Below the pieces are notes generated by a model, which did not search any database, was not told the origin of the DNA, and worked only from the letters and a program-made list of their open reading frames with translations. DNA of 64,000 nt from an uncultured Sphingorhabdus sp. (GTDB lineage: Bacteria; Pseudomonadota; Alphaproteobacteria; Sphingomonadales; Sphingomonadaceae): positions 434,001 to 498,000 of the forward strand of contig CANMXN010000001.1 in assembly GCA_947501885.1 (NCBI GenBank), read 5' to 3'. This document shows positions 56,731-64,000 of the stretch, one piece after another (position 1 is the first letter of the stretch; the number at the start of each line of letters is the position of its first letter). The position numbers and the translations under genes were made by a program.

Positions 56731-57966
56731 ATGGGCAAAATAATAATAATCGGAGCTGGCGGCGTAGCATCTGTAGCGGCGCATAAAATGGCTCAGCTAC
56801 AAATTACCGAAGATGGTTTATTTGATAAAATCTCTATCGCAAGCCGTACGATTAGCAAATGCCATGCTATTGCAGAATCGGTATTGGAACGTCATGATGT
56901 CATCATTAATTGCTATCAAATCGATGCCGATGATGTAGCAGCGACTACGAAATTATTGAACGAAATAAAGCCCGACTTGCTGGTAAACCTTGCTCTTCCT
57001 TATCAAGACTTACACCTAATGGAGGCTTGCCTCGCCGCTGGCGTGCATTATATGGATACGGCCAATTATGAACCTTTGGACGTCGCAAAATTTGAATATC
57101 ATTGGCAATGGGATTATCATGATAGGTTCAAGGACGCTGGTCTAACCGCTTTATTGGGTAGCGGATTTGACCCTGGCGTCACCAGTATCTTCACCACCTA
57201 TTTGCGCAAACATCATTTTGATCGCATTGATACACTGGACATATTGGACTGTAATGGCGGCGAAAATGACGAAGCCTTTGCCACCAATTTTAACCCAGAA
57301 ATTAATATCCGCGAAGTGACCGCCGTGGCAAGGCACTGGGAAAAGAAAGACGGTGAAAATGGCGATTGGGTCGAAACACCGCCAATGTCCGTAAAAAAAG
57401 AATTTGATTTTGAAGGCGTTGGCCCGAAAAATATGTATCTCATGTATCATGAGGAAATAGAGAGCTTAAAAACGCACCTGCCCGAAATTGGCCGCATAAG
57501 ATTCTGGATGACCTTCGGCGATGAATATATCAAGCATCTTACCGTGCTGCAAAATGTAGGGATGACTCGCATTGATCCTGTCATCTATGAAGGCAAAGAA
57601 ATTATCCCATTACAATTTCTAAAGTCGGTCCTTCCCGAGCCTGCATCATTGGGTAATAGCACCAAAGGCAAGACCAATATCGGCTGTATCGCAACGGGCA
57701 TTGGTAAAGATGGTAAAGAAAAAACACTCTATATCAATAATATATGCGATCATGAAGAAGCGTATCGCGAAACGGGTAACCAAGCGGTTAGCTATACCAC
57801 GGGCGTTCCCGCCATGATTGGTGCAGCGATGCTGGTATCGGGTCGATGGTCTGGTAATGGCGTGTTTAATATGGAACAATTTGATCCCGATCCCTTTATG
57901 GATATGCTAAACCGTCATGGCCTTCCTTGGCAGATTAAAGAATTAGATGGGCCATTGGATTTTTAG
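56731..57966 (+). CDS. Carboxy(nor)spermidine synthase, saccharopine dehydrogenase family
   Basis: 411 residues. The N-terminal Rossmann motif is IIIGAGGVASVAAHKMAQ and the body matches the Lys1/carboxynorspermidine dehydrogenase family (GSGFDPGVTSIFTTYLRKH, CNGGENDEAFATNFNPEINI in part). It joins aspartate semialdehyde to putrescine with NADPH to give carboxyspermidine. The nspC gene 11 bases downstream and ornithine decarboxylase after that make this assignment stronger than lysine metabolism. Confidence 0.9.
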   Translation: MGKIIIIGAGGVASVAAHKMAQLQITEDGLFDKISIASRTISKCHAIAESVLERHDVIINCYQIDADDVAATTKLLNEIKPDLLVNLALPYQDLHLMEACLAAGVHYMDTANYEPLDVAKFEYHWQWDYHDRFKDAGLTALLGSGFDPGVTSIFTTYLRKHHFDRIDTLDILDCNGGENDEAFATNFNPEINIREVTAVARHWEKKDGENGDWVETPPMSVKKEFDFEGVGPKNMYLMYHEEIESLKTHLPEIGRIRFWMTFGDEYIKHLTVLQNVGMTRIDPVIYEGKEIIPLQFLKSVLPEPASLGNSTKGKTNIGCIATGIGKDGKEKTLYINNICDHEEAYRETGNQAVSYTTGVPAMIGAAMLVSGRWSGNGVFNMEQFDPDPFMDMLNRHGLPWQIKELDGPLDF

Positions 57967-57977
57967 GACGAGAATTG

Positions 57978-59132
57978 ATGCAAACACAAGCAGGTGATCC
58001 AAGCGCATTTGCGCATTTTGAACTATCGCGCGTCGATAGCCCTGCTTTTGTGGTCGATGCAGCAAAAATCCGTCAAAATCTTGAAATTTTAGCAGATATT
58101 AAAAAGCGCAGCGGCGTCAAAATATTGTCCGCCATGAAGGCCTTTTCCATGTGGGAGTTAGCGCCCTTAATCAGCGAAACCCTTGATGGATGCTGCACAT
58201 CTGGACTTTGGGAAGCACGGCTAGCCAAAGATAAATATAGCGGCGAAATTTCTACTTATTGCGCGGCCTTTAAAGAAGCAGATATGGCTGAGATCGCTCA
58301 AATTTCTGATCATATTATTTTTAATACGCCCATGCAGCATCAGCGGTTTAAACATATTTTGGATGATAATATTGATGTTGGCTTGCGTATCAATCCAATG
58401 CATAGCGAGGGCGAAGTCGAGAAATATGATCCCTGCCAAGCCCATTCTAGGCTTGGTTTTCCAATCAATCAATTGCGGCAAGAACATTTAAAAGGCATGG
58501 ATGGTCTTCATTTTCATACATTATGCGAACAGGGTTTTGAACCGCTCAAACGCACATGGAGTGTAATAGAATCAAAATTAGATATTGATTATAATAAACT
58601 GAAATGGATGAATCTTGGTGGTGGCCATCATATCACCCGTGATGATTATGATCGTGAAGCATTGGTAGAATTTTTAATTGCAACACAAGCCAAAACAGGC
58701 TGTCAAATCTATCTGGAACCAGGTGAAGCGATTGCCCTAGATGCAGGAATATTGGTGGGTGAAATATTGGATATTTTTGACAATGACATGAAGGTCGGCA
58801 TCACCGACATTAGCGCGACATGCCATATGCCCGATGTGATAGAGGCTCCCTATCGCCCTGCTCTGCTTCATGAATCTAATAATGGCAATCTTATTCGTTT
58901 GGGCGGGCAATCTTGCCTTGCGGGTGATATTATCGGCGATTATAAAGTGGCCAGTCCACAAGACATAGGCCAGCGTATCGCGTTTCTGGATCAAGCTCAT
59001 TACTCGATGGTCAAAACTAACACATTTAATGGCGTGCCTCTGCCATCAATATGGTTATGGGATAGCGATACGGATACTTTAAAATGCGTTCGACAATTTG
59101 ATTGGCATGAATTTCGCGACCGATTAAGCTGA
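57978..59132 (+). CDS. nspC: Carboxynorspermidine decarboxylase
   Basis: 384 residues, alanine-racemase-like fold III PLP enzyme. The PLP lysine is Lys54 in ILSAMKAFSMW; GGGHHITRDDYD and EPGEAIALDAG supply phosphate and substrate contacts; CLAGDIIGDY carries the subunit-interface Cys. It decarboxylates carboxyspermidine to spermidine. ATG start after AGGACGAG, directly behind the synthase gene. It ends 168 bases before ornithine decarboxylase. Confidence 0.92.
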   Translation: MQTQAGDPSAFAHFELSRVDSPAFVVDAAKIRQNLEILADIKKRSGVKILSAMKAFSMWELAPLISETLDGCCTSGLWEARLAKDKYSGEISTYCAAFKEADMAEIAQISDHIIFNTPMQHQRFKHILDDNIDVGLRINPMHSEGEVEKYDPCQAHSRLGFPINQLRQEHLKGMDGLHFHTLCEQGFEPLKRTWSVIESKLDIDYNKLKWMNLGGGHHITRDDYDREALVEFLIATQAKTGCQIYLEPGEAIALDAGILVGEILDIFDNDMKVGITDISATCHMPDVIEAPYRPALLHESNNGNLIRLGGQSCLAGDIIGDYKVASPQDIGQRIAFLDQAHYSMVKTNTFNGVPLPSIWLWDSDTDTLKCVRQFDWHEFRDRLS

Positions 59133-59173
59133 TAATATATGCATATAAATGACGCATTAATAATATTTATACC

Positions 59174-59278
59174 ATGAATTTCATTTTTTCAGCTTTACAG
59201 CCAAGCAACTCATTATTAGAGGGAATCAACAACGCCCCAAGGGACTTTAACCGCAAGGCAAGTTTAACAATCACCTAG
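59174..59278 (+). CDS. Possible 34-codon leader peptide ahead of ornithine decarboxylase
   Basis: An ATG-initiated frame encoding MNFIFSALQPSNSLLEGINN followed by APRDFNRKASLTIT, ending in TAG 22 bases before the decarboxylase start. It has no good Shine-Dalgarno sequence, which argues against it. In E. coli a 34-residue peptide, SpeFL, senses ornithine and controls speF; the equal length may be coincidence. The pairing element at 59238-59245 lies inside this frame, so its translation would alter the leader fold. Confidence 0.3.
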   Translation: MNFIFSALQPSNSLLEGINNAPRDFNRKASLTIT

Positions 59279-59300
59279 CGATTATTGGAGGTCCCTTGAG
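59231..59300 (+). promoter_or_regulatory. speF-like leader upstream of ornithine decarboxylase
   Basis: CAAGGGAC (59238-59245) can pair perfectly with GTCCCTTG (59291-59298). The second element lies between the ribosome site GGAGG (59287-59291) and the TTG start at 59301, so pairing would block initiation. A conserved leader named speF is known upstream of alphaproteobacterial ornithine decarboxylase genes. I assign this region to it from position and pairing; the full fold was not computed. Confidence 0.6.
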
Positions 59301-60500
59301 TTGCACAAATATAATGATGCTAAGGCTCTAATAGAAGCCATACAGCCCGATGAATCCGTTACTTTGGTCCGTCCTCATGCTGCAAAGCGTGCGGCGCGAT
59401 ATTTTGTCGATAATTTCCCAGGTAAATCGCTCTATGCGGTCAAAGCAAACCCCTCGCCTGATTTATTGCAAATCTTGTGGGATGAGGGCATCCATCATTT
59501 TGACGTAGCATCCATCGGCGAAGTGCGCTTGGTCAAATCGCTTTTGCCCGATGCTATCTTATGCTTCATGCACCCAGTTAAATCAGAGCGCGTAATAGCA
59601 GAAGCGTATTATGAACATGGTGTGCGCACTTTTTCGCTCGACACTATCGAAGAGCTAGAGAAAATCAAACGTGCTACCAATGGTGCGGATGATCTCAATC
59701 TATGTGTGCGCATCAGAGTGTCCAGCAAATATGCCGAAATCAGCTTAGCCGCCAAATTTGGTGCAGATCCTTTAGAGGTAGCTGATTTATTGATGGCTGC
59801 GCGTCAATGTTCGGTACAATTGGGCATATGTTTTCATGTTGGCAGCCAAGCCATGACACCAGCAGCTTTTAGCGATGCGATGGAGACAGTACGCACAGCT
59901 ATTGTAGAAGCATCTGTCACCGTGGATATTATCAATGTTGGCGGCGGGTTTCCTTCAATATACCCTGGCATGGAACCGCCATCACTCAAACATTATTTCG
60001 AAACAATTGACCGTAGCTTTGAAGACCTGCCCATCAGTTATAGCGCCGAATTATGGTGCGAGCCAGGCCGCGCATTATGTGCGGAATATGCATCATTGAT
60101 CGTGAAAGTCGAAAAACGGCGCGACGATGAACTCTTCATCAATGATGGTGCTTATGGAGCCTTATTTGATGCTGCGCATATTGGCTGGCGTTTTCCCGTC
60201 AGGCATATTACGCCAAAGCCCTCAGATACTTCTGAATTAAAAGCCTATAGCTTCTATGGTCCAACCTGTGATGATATGGACCATATGGCTGGACCATTTC
60301 ATTTGCCAGAGACTGTCACAGCAGGTGATTATATTGAAATTGGCTTATTGGGAGCCTATGGCTGCGCCATGCGTTCTGGCTTTAATGGCTTTGAAGCGGG
60401 TGATATTTATATCGCGCATGATGAACCAATGGCTACATTATATGGCAACCAAAATGATGTAGATCGCCATAATGTGATCTCTATCCAGCAGAATCAATAA
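59301..60500 (+). CDS. Ornithine decarboxylase (alanine-racemase-fold, bacterial group)
   Basis: 399 residues. The PLP lysine Lys48 is in LYAVKANPSP; CFHVGSQ, NVGGGFPSIYPG and WCEPGRALCAE form the phosphate site; YGPTCDDMDHM carries the catalytic Cys across the dimer. The C-terminal YGCAMRSGFNGF completes the family pattern. It makes putrescine for the synthase encoded at 56731. Some relatives also accept lysine. The start is TTG, nine bases after GGAGG, placed within a leader that can fold over it. Confidence 0.92.
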   Translation: MHKYNDAKALIEAIQPDESVTLVRPHAAKRAARYFVDNFPGKSLYAVKANPSPDLLQILWDEGIHHFDVASIGEVRLVKSLLPDAILCFMHPVKSERVIAEAYYEHGVRTFSLDTIEELEKIKRATNGADDLNLCVRIRVSSKYAEISLAAKFGADPLEVADLLMAARQCSVQLGICFHVGSQAMTPAAFSDAMETVRTAIVEASVTVDIINVGGGFPSIYPGMEPPSLKHYFETIDRSFEDLPISYSAELWCEPGRALCAEYASLIVKVEKRRDDELFINDGAYGALFDAAHIGWRFPVRHITPKPSDTSELKAYSFYGPTCDDMDHMAGPFHLPETVTAGDYIEIGLLGAYGCAMRSGFNGFEAGDIYIAHDEPMATLYGNQNDVDRHNVISIQQNQ

Positions 60501-60570
60501 TATTTCTCCTATAAGTTGCAATTGACAATCTAATCTCTTTAGAGCAGTCTCTTTTTCAAGGAGAATTATT

Positions 60571-61008
60571 ATGACAGAAGGTACAGCAATTTTAGCACCG
60601 ATGGTCGCATTGATACTTTGGTCATCCGTCATGTGGGCTTGGATGTACGCAACACGGCTTCCCGCAATGGGCAAGGTTGAAGGATTGGATGCGGCCAATA
60701 TGGTAGGCGGCAAAGGCAGTGATTTGGACAAAATCTTACCGCCTAAAATCCAATGGATTGCGCATAATTATAATCATTTGATGGAACATCCAACATTATT
60801 TTATGCGCTTTGTGCGGCGCTCGCTATCATCGATGCGGGAAGCGGCTTAAACCTAACATTAGCATGGATCTATGTCGGTCTAAGAGTGGTCCATAGCTTG
60901 ATCCAAGCACTTTATAATCGCGTGATGATCAGATTTGGGATATTCTTATTATCAGGCGTTGTGCTGATAGGGCTTAGCATCAACGCAGCGATGCTAATTT
61001 TGATTTAG
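60571..61008 (+). CDS. MAPEG family membrane protein
   Basis: 145 residues with four membrane segments (about 7-27, 63-80, 84-104, 122-143). The motif HNYNHLMEHPTLFYAL followed by WIYVGLRVVHSLIQ matches the MAPEG family (microsomal glutathione transferase and relatives). The substrate is unknown; many bacterial members are not characterised. AAGGAGAA precedes the ATG. It follows ornithine decarboxylase by 70 bases and may share its transcript. Confidence 0.85.
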   Translation: MTEGTAILAPMVALILWSSVMWAWMYATRLPAMGKVEGLDAANMVGGKGSDLDKILPPKIQWIAHNYNHLMEHPTLFYALCAALAIIDAGSGLNLTLAWIYVGLRVVHSLIQALYNRVMIRFGIFLLSGVVLIGLSINAAMLILI

Positions 61009-61086
61009 GTGTGCGTTAGACAATAAAATCAACGAATATTATAATCAATAGTAGAAATATAATAATAGGTTTGGCATAGAGTTTTT

Positions 61087-62058
61087 ATGTCAAATCTATA
61101 TCATGTCGCCATCGTTCAGGACGCCCCCATAACGCTGGATATCAGCAATGGTATCACACAAGCAGCTAAACTTGCGGAAGAAGCCTTTAAGCAAGGCGCA
61201 CAGCTCGTTGCTTTTGGCGAAACATTCCTTGGCGGCTATCCAATATGGCTTGATGAAGCTCAAGGCGCCGCGCTTTGGAATCACCCTGGAACGCGCGCGA
61301 TGCACAAATTAATGCTGGAACATGCCGTGCGCGAGAATGATGAGCGTTTGGTGGTCTTACAAGATTTAGCGGATAAATATAAAGGCAATATTTCAATCGG
61401 AGCACATGAACGCCGCCGCTCTAGCCTCTATAATAATCAAATGCTTATCAGGGCGAATAAAGCGCCACTCAATCATCGTAAATTGGTACCAACGCATGGT
61501 GAGCGTTTGATATGGATGCGCGGTGATGGTTCGACATTGGGCGTGCAACAAGATGGTGACGTTACCATTGGCAGCTTAATATGCTGGGAGCACTGGATGC
61601 CGGCAGCACGTGCTGCTATGCATAATCAAGGCGAAATGGTTCATGTGGCGGCTTGGCCCACTGTACGCGATATACATGCGATAGCCTCGCGGCATTATGC
61701 TTTTGAAGGTCGCTGCTTCGTATTGGCGGCTGGAACTATTCAAAATAAATCTGATATGCTCGCAGGATTGGCCTCTGTTGGCGGAGATAGCGCCGCTCAA
61801 GAATTGATAGAAACGATAGAAGATGGGCAATTACAATTTGGCAAAAGCTTTATCTGCGGCCCTGATACTGAGATCATGGTCCAAGCAGGTGAAGGCAAAG
61901 AAATAATCTATGCCGAATGCGATTTAGACATGATCGGAGAAGGGTTGACGTCACTTGATAGCGATGGCCATTATTCACGGCCTGATGTTTTTAGCCTCAA
62001 TGTTGATATTCGGCCCAAGGATGGCGTGAATTGGATCGATGGCCCAATAAGCGAATAG
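61087..62058 (+). CDS. Nitrilase-type carbon-nitrogen hydrolase
   Basis: 323 residues. The catalytic triad is Glu45 in FGETFLGGYP, Lys132 in HRKLVPTHGER and Cys166 in LICWEHWMP; CWEHxxP is typical of true nitrilases and not amidases. It probably hydrolyses a nitrile to the acid and ammonia. The natural substrate is unknown. It ends 26 bases before the convergent methyltransferase gene. Role in polyamine metabolism is not indicated by sequence. Confidence 0.87.
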   Translation: MSNLYHVAIVQDAPITLDISNGITQAAKLAEEAFKQGAQLVAFGETFLGGYPIWLDEAQGAALWNHPGTRAMHKLMLEHAVRENDERLVVLQDLADKYKGNISIGAHERRRSSLYNNQMLIRANKAPLNHRKLVPTHGERLIWMRGDGSTLGVQQDGDVTIGSLICWEHWMPAARAAMHNQGEMVHVAAWPTVRDIHAIASRHYAFEGRCFVLAAGTIQNKSDMLAGLASVGGDSAAQELIETIEDGQLQFGKSFICGPDTEIMVQAGEGKEIIYAECDLDMIGEGLTSLDSDGHYSRPDVFSLNVDIRPKDGVNWIDGPISE

Positions 62059-62083
62059 CTATAAATATTCTAATTTATAGATT

Positions 62084-63301
62084 TTAAACTTTGTTTTTTA
62101 TAAATTTTGATACAAGTTCAACATGCGTAGACCAGCGGAATTGCCCAACAGGCCAAATCTTTTCTAATATATAACCACCTGCAATTAATCGCTTTGCATC
62201 ACGCGCAAAGCTGGATGGATTACAACTCACATACGCAATATTCTCTACATCACTTTGGGCTAATTGCTCCACTTGTTCACGCGCCCCTGCTCTGGGGGGA
62301 TCCAAGACAACTGCATCGAAACGGTTTAATTCTTCACTGTTTAGCGGCCTACGATATAAATCGCGATGTTCAGTAAATATTTGTTTTTGTGCTTTGTTAG
62401 CAGCAGATTTCAGAGAAGAAATGGCGGACCGATCTCCTTCCGCAGCATAGATTTTTTGTTTTGTATCCATAGAAAGGGCAAATGTGCCTAGTCCTGTGAA
62501 TAAATCTGCAATTAGATTTGATGATGCCGTAATATCACGTACAGCATTGACCAAAGCTTCTTCTCCGTCTTTTGTAGCCTGCAAAAACCCAAAATGTGGA
62601 TAAGAAACCGTCGTTTCGTTGAAAGACACAGTTACGGGTTCGGGCTCCCATTGCGTTATATTGTCTATACCATCATTTACGCTGAGTCTTGCCAATTCAT
62701 ATTTTCGCGCAAAATTGGTTACAGCTTCTATTTGTTCCAATCCTTCTGGCATCCAATTCTCGATAAGAAGATCAATCCCTTGGTCTATTTGTACCATTCT
62801 AATTTGAACATTACGGCGCCGATCAATAAAAGATTTTAGAAATTGACGTAACGGATCAATCAATGCAAATAATGACGCTGTCATGACGTCACATTGCGTA
62901 ACATTCACAATTCTATGACTTTTTTCACTACTAAAGCCCAATTGAAAATTCTTACCAGTCCATGAAGATCGTAGAGATATCCTTCGGCGGCTAGCTGGAG
63001 GTGATAGATAAGTCTCCATAAAATTAGGTAATAATAAATCCTGCCCCAAAAGCGCATTCTCTATCCGCTGCCTGACAAATTCACTTAATTTATCATCATC
63101 AACATGCTGTAATTGACAACCGCCACATAGGTTAAAATGCGGACAAATAAGCTCAATATGATGCGGTCCATATGTTATCCCGCCGCTGTCTTCAATACGG
63201 TCTCCAGGTGCGCTAAGAGCAACATATCGACCATCCACCGTTATGCCGTCCCCGCGCGCAGCAATGCGCTCTATAAGATTATCATCGGTATTTGCTGTCA
63301 T
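62084..63301 (-). CDS. RlmD/TrmA-type RNA m5U methyltransferase
   Basis: 405 residues. A short N-terminal domain carries a four-Cys iron-sulfur motif (Cys53, Cys59, Cys62 in CPHFNLCGGC and Cys137 in NVTQC). The AdoMet region is IADLFTGLGTFAL, and the catalytic Cys is in AYVSCNPSSFARD. It methylates a uridine in 23S rRNA or tRNA; which one cannot be decided here. The N-terminal TRAM domain appears short. The ATG follows no strong ribosome site. Confidence 0.9.
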   Translation of the reverse strand: MTANTDDNLIERIAARGDGITVDGRYVALSAPGDRIEDSGGITYGPHHIELICPHFNLCGGCQLQHVDDDKLSEFVRQRIENALLGQDLLLPNFMETYLSPPASRRRISLRSSWTGKNFQLGFSSEKSHRIVNVTQCDVMTASLFALIDPLRQFLKSFIDRRRNVQIRMVQIDQGIDLLIENWMPEGLEQIEAVTNFARKYELARLSVNDGIDNITQWEPEPVTVSFNETTVSYPHFGFLQATKDGEEALVNAVRDITASSNLIADLFTGLGTFALSMDTKQKIYAAEGDRSAISSLKSAANKAQKQIFTEHRDLYRRPLNSEELNRFDAVVLDPPRAGAREQVEQLAQSDVENIAYVSCNPSSFARDAKRLIAGGYILEKIWPVGQFRWSTHVELVSKFIKNKV

Positions 63302-63357
63302 GAGCTGTGACTAGCAAAAGGACAGTGATTATACTAATATAATAATAGCAGGCCTAC

Positions 63358-63909
63358 TCAATTAGGAATGGGATAAGGAACCCCAGGTGTACCGCGCGGT
63401 CCAACATCGGCATCAGATAGATTACTACCGGTCTGATCCTCAATGGGTACTTCTAGCGCAGCATTTTCATCTATTGGTTCATCACCTGTAGCCAATATTG
63501 ATTGTCCGCTGCCTGTAAAGCGGGCTTTTAACTTATAACGATCTGCTCCTGATATAAGCATAATATTATCATCATCAATGATTTCAATGATGATAGGATC
63601 AAAACCTTCGGCTGCTTCTAGCCCTCTACCATCGGTTAAAATGCGGAATCTTTTAAAACCACCATCACTATGTCGAATCATCAAAATAGTTTGATCTTCC
63701 TCTACAACACGTTCGGTAGCACAGCTTAACGTAAATTGTTCAACCGCATCCAATGCACATTCAATTTTATTGCCCACCAACGCCTCTTCTTGCGCTGCAG
63801 CAATATCTTCTTCATCGCTGCTACAAGCAGATAGAGCTAAGCAACCCATTGATAATGATAGAGCGACACCAGCCTTGTTAAATATCAGAGAATATATGCT
63901 TTTCACCAT
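63358..63909 (-). CDS. Putative lipoprotein of unknown function
   Basis: 183 residues. The N-terminus has a charged start, a hydrophobic core and a lipobox LSAC with the lipidated Cys at about residue 29, followed by SSDEED. The mature protein is acidic and rich in Asp, Glu and Ile, with two further Cys (KIECALD and TLSCATE) that could pair. It ends GTPGVPYPIPN. No family recognised. It starts 32 bases inside the upstream reading frame, with AGGAG just before the ATG. Confidence 0.72.
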   Translation of the reverse strand: MVKSIYSLIFNKAGVALSLSMGCLALSACSSDEEDIAAAQEEALVGNKIECALDAVEQFTLSCATERVVEEDQTILMIRHSDGGFKRFRILTDGRGLEAAEGFDPIIIEIIDDDNIMLISGADRYKLKARFTGSGQSILATGDEPIDENAALEVPIEDQTGSNLSDADVGPRGTPGVPYPIPN

Positions 63910-64000
63910 TTGCTCCTGGATGTGTTACAGCCCCTTTATAAGCAGGTCCGACATTCTGTGCATAGCGCCATAATGCACCTGCCCCATAATTGGTCACATG
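63878..64000 (-). CDS. ilvD: Probable dihydroxy-acid dehydratase, C-terminal fragment
   Basis: The last 40 codons of a frame that enters from the right edge. The segment RYAQNVGPAYKGAVTHPGAN fits the IlvD C-terminal pattern YAxxVxxAxxGAVT, and the frame ends EKHIFSDI and TAA at 63878-63880. The enzyme would act in branched-chain amino acid synthesis. With only 40 residues the name is tentative; another member of the IlvD/Edd family is possible. The frame overlaps the lipoprotein start by 32 bases. Confidence 0.5.
   Translation of the reverse strand, partial: HVTNYGAGALWRYAQNVGPAYKGAVTHPGANGEKHIFSDI

Noticed and set aside
1-64000. Defence island, prophage, biosynthetic cluster or toxin-antitoxin system
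   Set aside because: All larger genes are assignable to core metabolism, translation, envelope or repair; no integrase, phage, restriction, NRPS/PKS or toxin signatures were seen.

Overview
The window looks like chromosomal core DNA of an alphaproteobacterium, most likely of the order Sphingomonadales, but with unusually AT-rich codon use for that group. The evidence is a Shemin-type 5-aminolevulinate synthase, AddAB instead of RecBCD, the tsaE-amgK-murU cell-wall recycling block next to a DivL-type tyrosine pseudo-kinase, the carboxyspermidine route to spermidine behind a speF-like leader, a biotin- and B12-dependent propionyl-CoA/methylmalonyl-CoA operon, and mosaic palindromic repeats of a type I know from sphingomonads. 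I saw no tRNA, rRNA, phage, transposase, CRISPR array or defence island. Almost every gene is a recognisable housekeeping gene, and tight overlaps (ATGA, TTGA, GTGA, TAATG) show long transcription units.

Layout: 1-2332, divergent secA (5' end only) and argJ-inositol monophosphatase. 2342-15297 (minus), ahcY, terminator, then divL-tsaE-amgK-murU-addB-addA and trxA, linking a cell-cycle pseudo-kinase, tRNA modification, MurNAc recycling and double-strand break repair. 15604-17584 (plus), peroxiredoxin and AMP nucleosidase. 17663-22615 (minus), M2 metallopeptidase, a three-gene unit of isomerase, alpha/beta hydrolase and membrane protein, and asd. 22694-26594 (minus), ffh-rpsP-rimM-membrane protein-trmD-rplS, with a structured leader ahead of ffh. 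26845-32713 (plus), a GGDEF-EAL protein, then dapF-mtaB-ftsY-ispZ-small secreted protein.

32718-46001 (minus) is mostly propionate metabolism: pgi, gor, pccB, a repeat-bearing gap, then DUF808 protein, mce, enoyl-CoA hydratase, scpA (methylmalonyl-CoA mutase), bioB, two secreted proteins and pccA. PccAB carboxylates propionyl-CoA with biotin (BioB makes biotin), and Mce and the mutase carry the product to succinyl-CoA. 46129-48628 (plus) is lepB-rnc-era. 48649-53186 (minus) is plsY-dprA-topA. 53313-55686 (plus) is murI and hemA. 55688-56683 (minus) is a threonine dehydratase. 56731-62058 (plus) is the polyamine block (carboxynorspermidine synthase, nspC, ornithine decarboxylase) followed by a MAPEG protein and a nitrilase. 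62084-64000 (minus) holds an rRNA methyltransferase, a lipoprotein and the 3' end of a probable ilvD.

The observations I rate highest are: (1) a palindromic repeat inserted in frame and tandemly duplicated inside methylmalonyl-CoA mutase, adding about 54 residues between its two domains; (2) a leader ahead of ornithine decarboxylase in which an eight-base element can pair next to the Shine-Dalgarno sequence, within a possible 34-codon upstream ORF; (3) a folded leader with an internal terminator-like hairpin ahead of ffh; and (4) a perfect 20-bp palindrome ahead of ahcY. Gene identities come from motif and sequence recognition only; no database search was possible.
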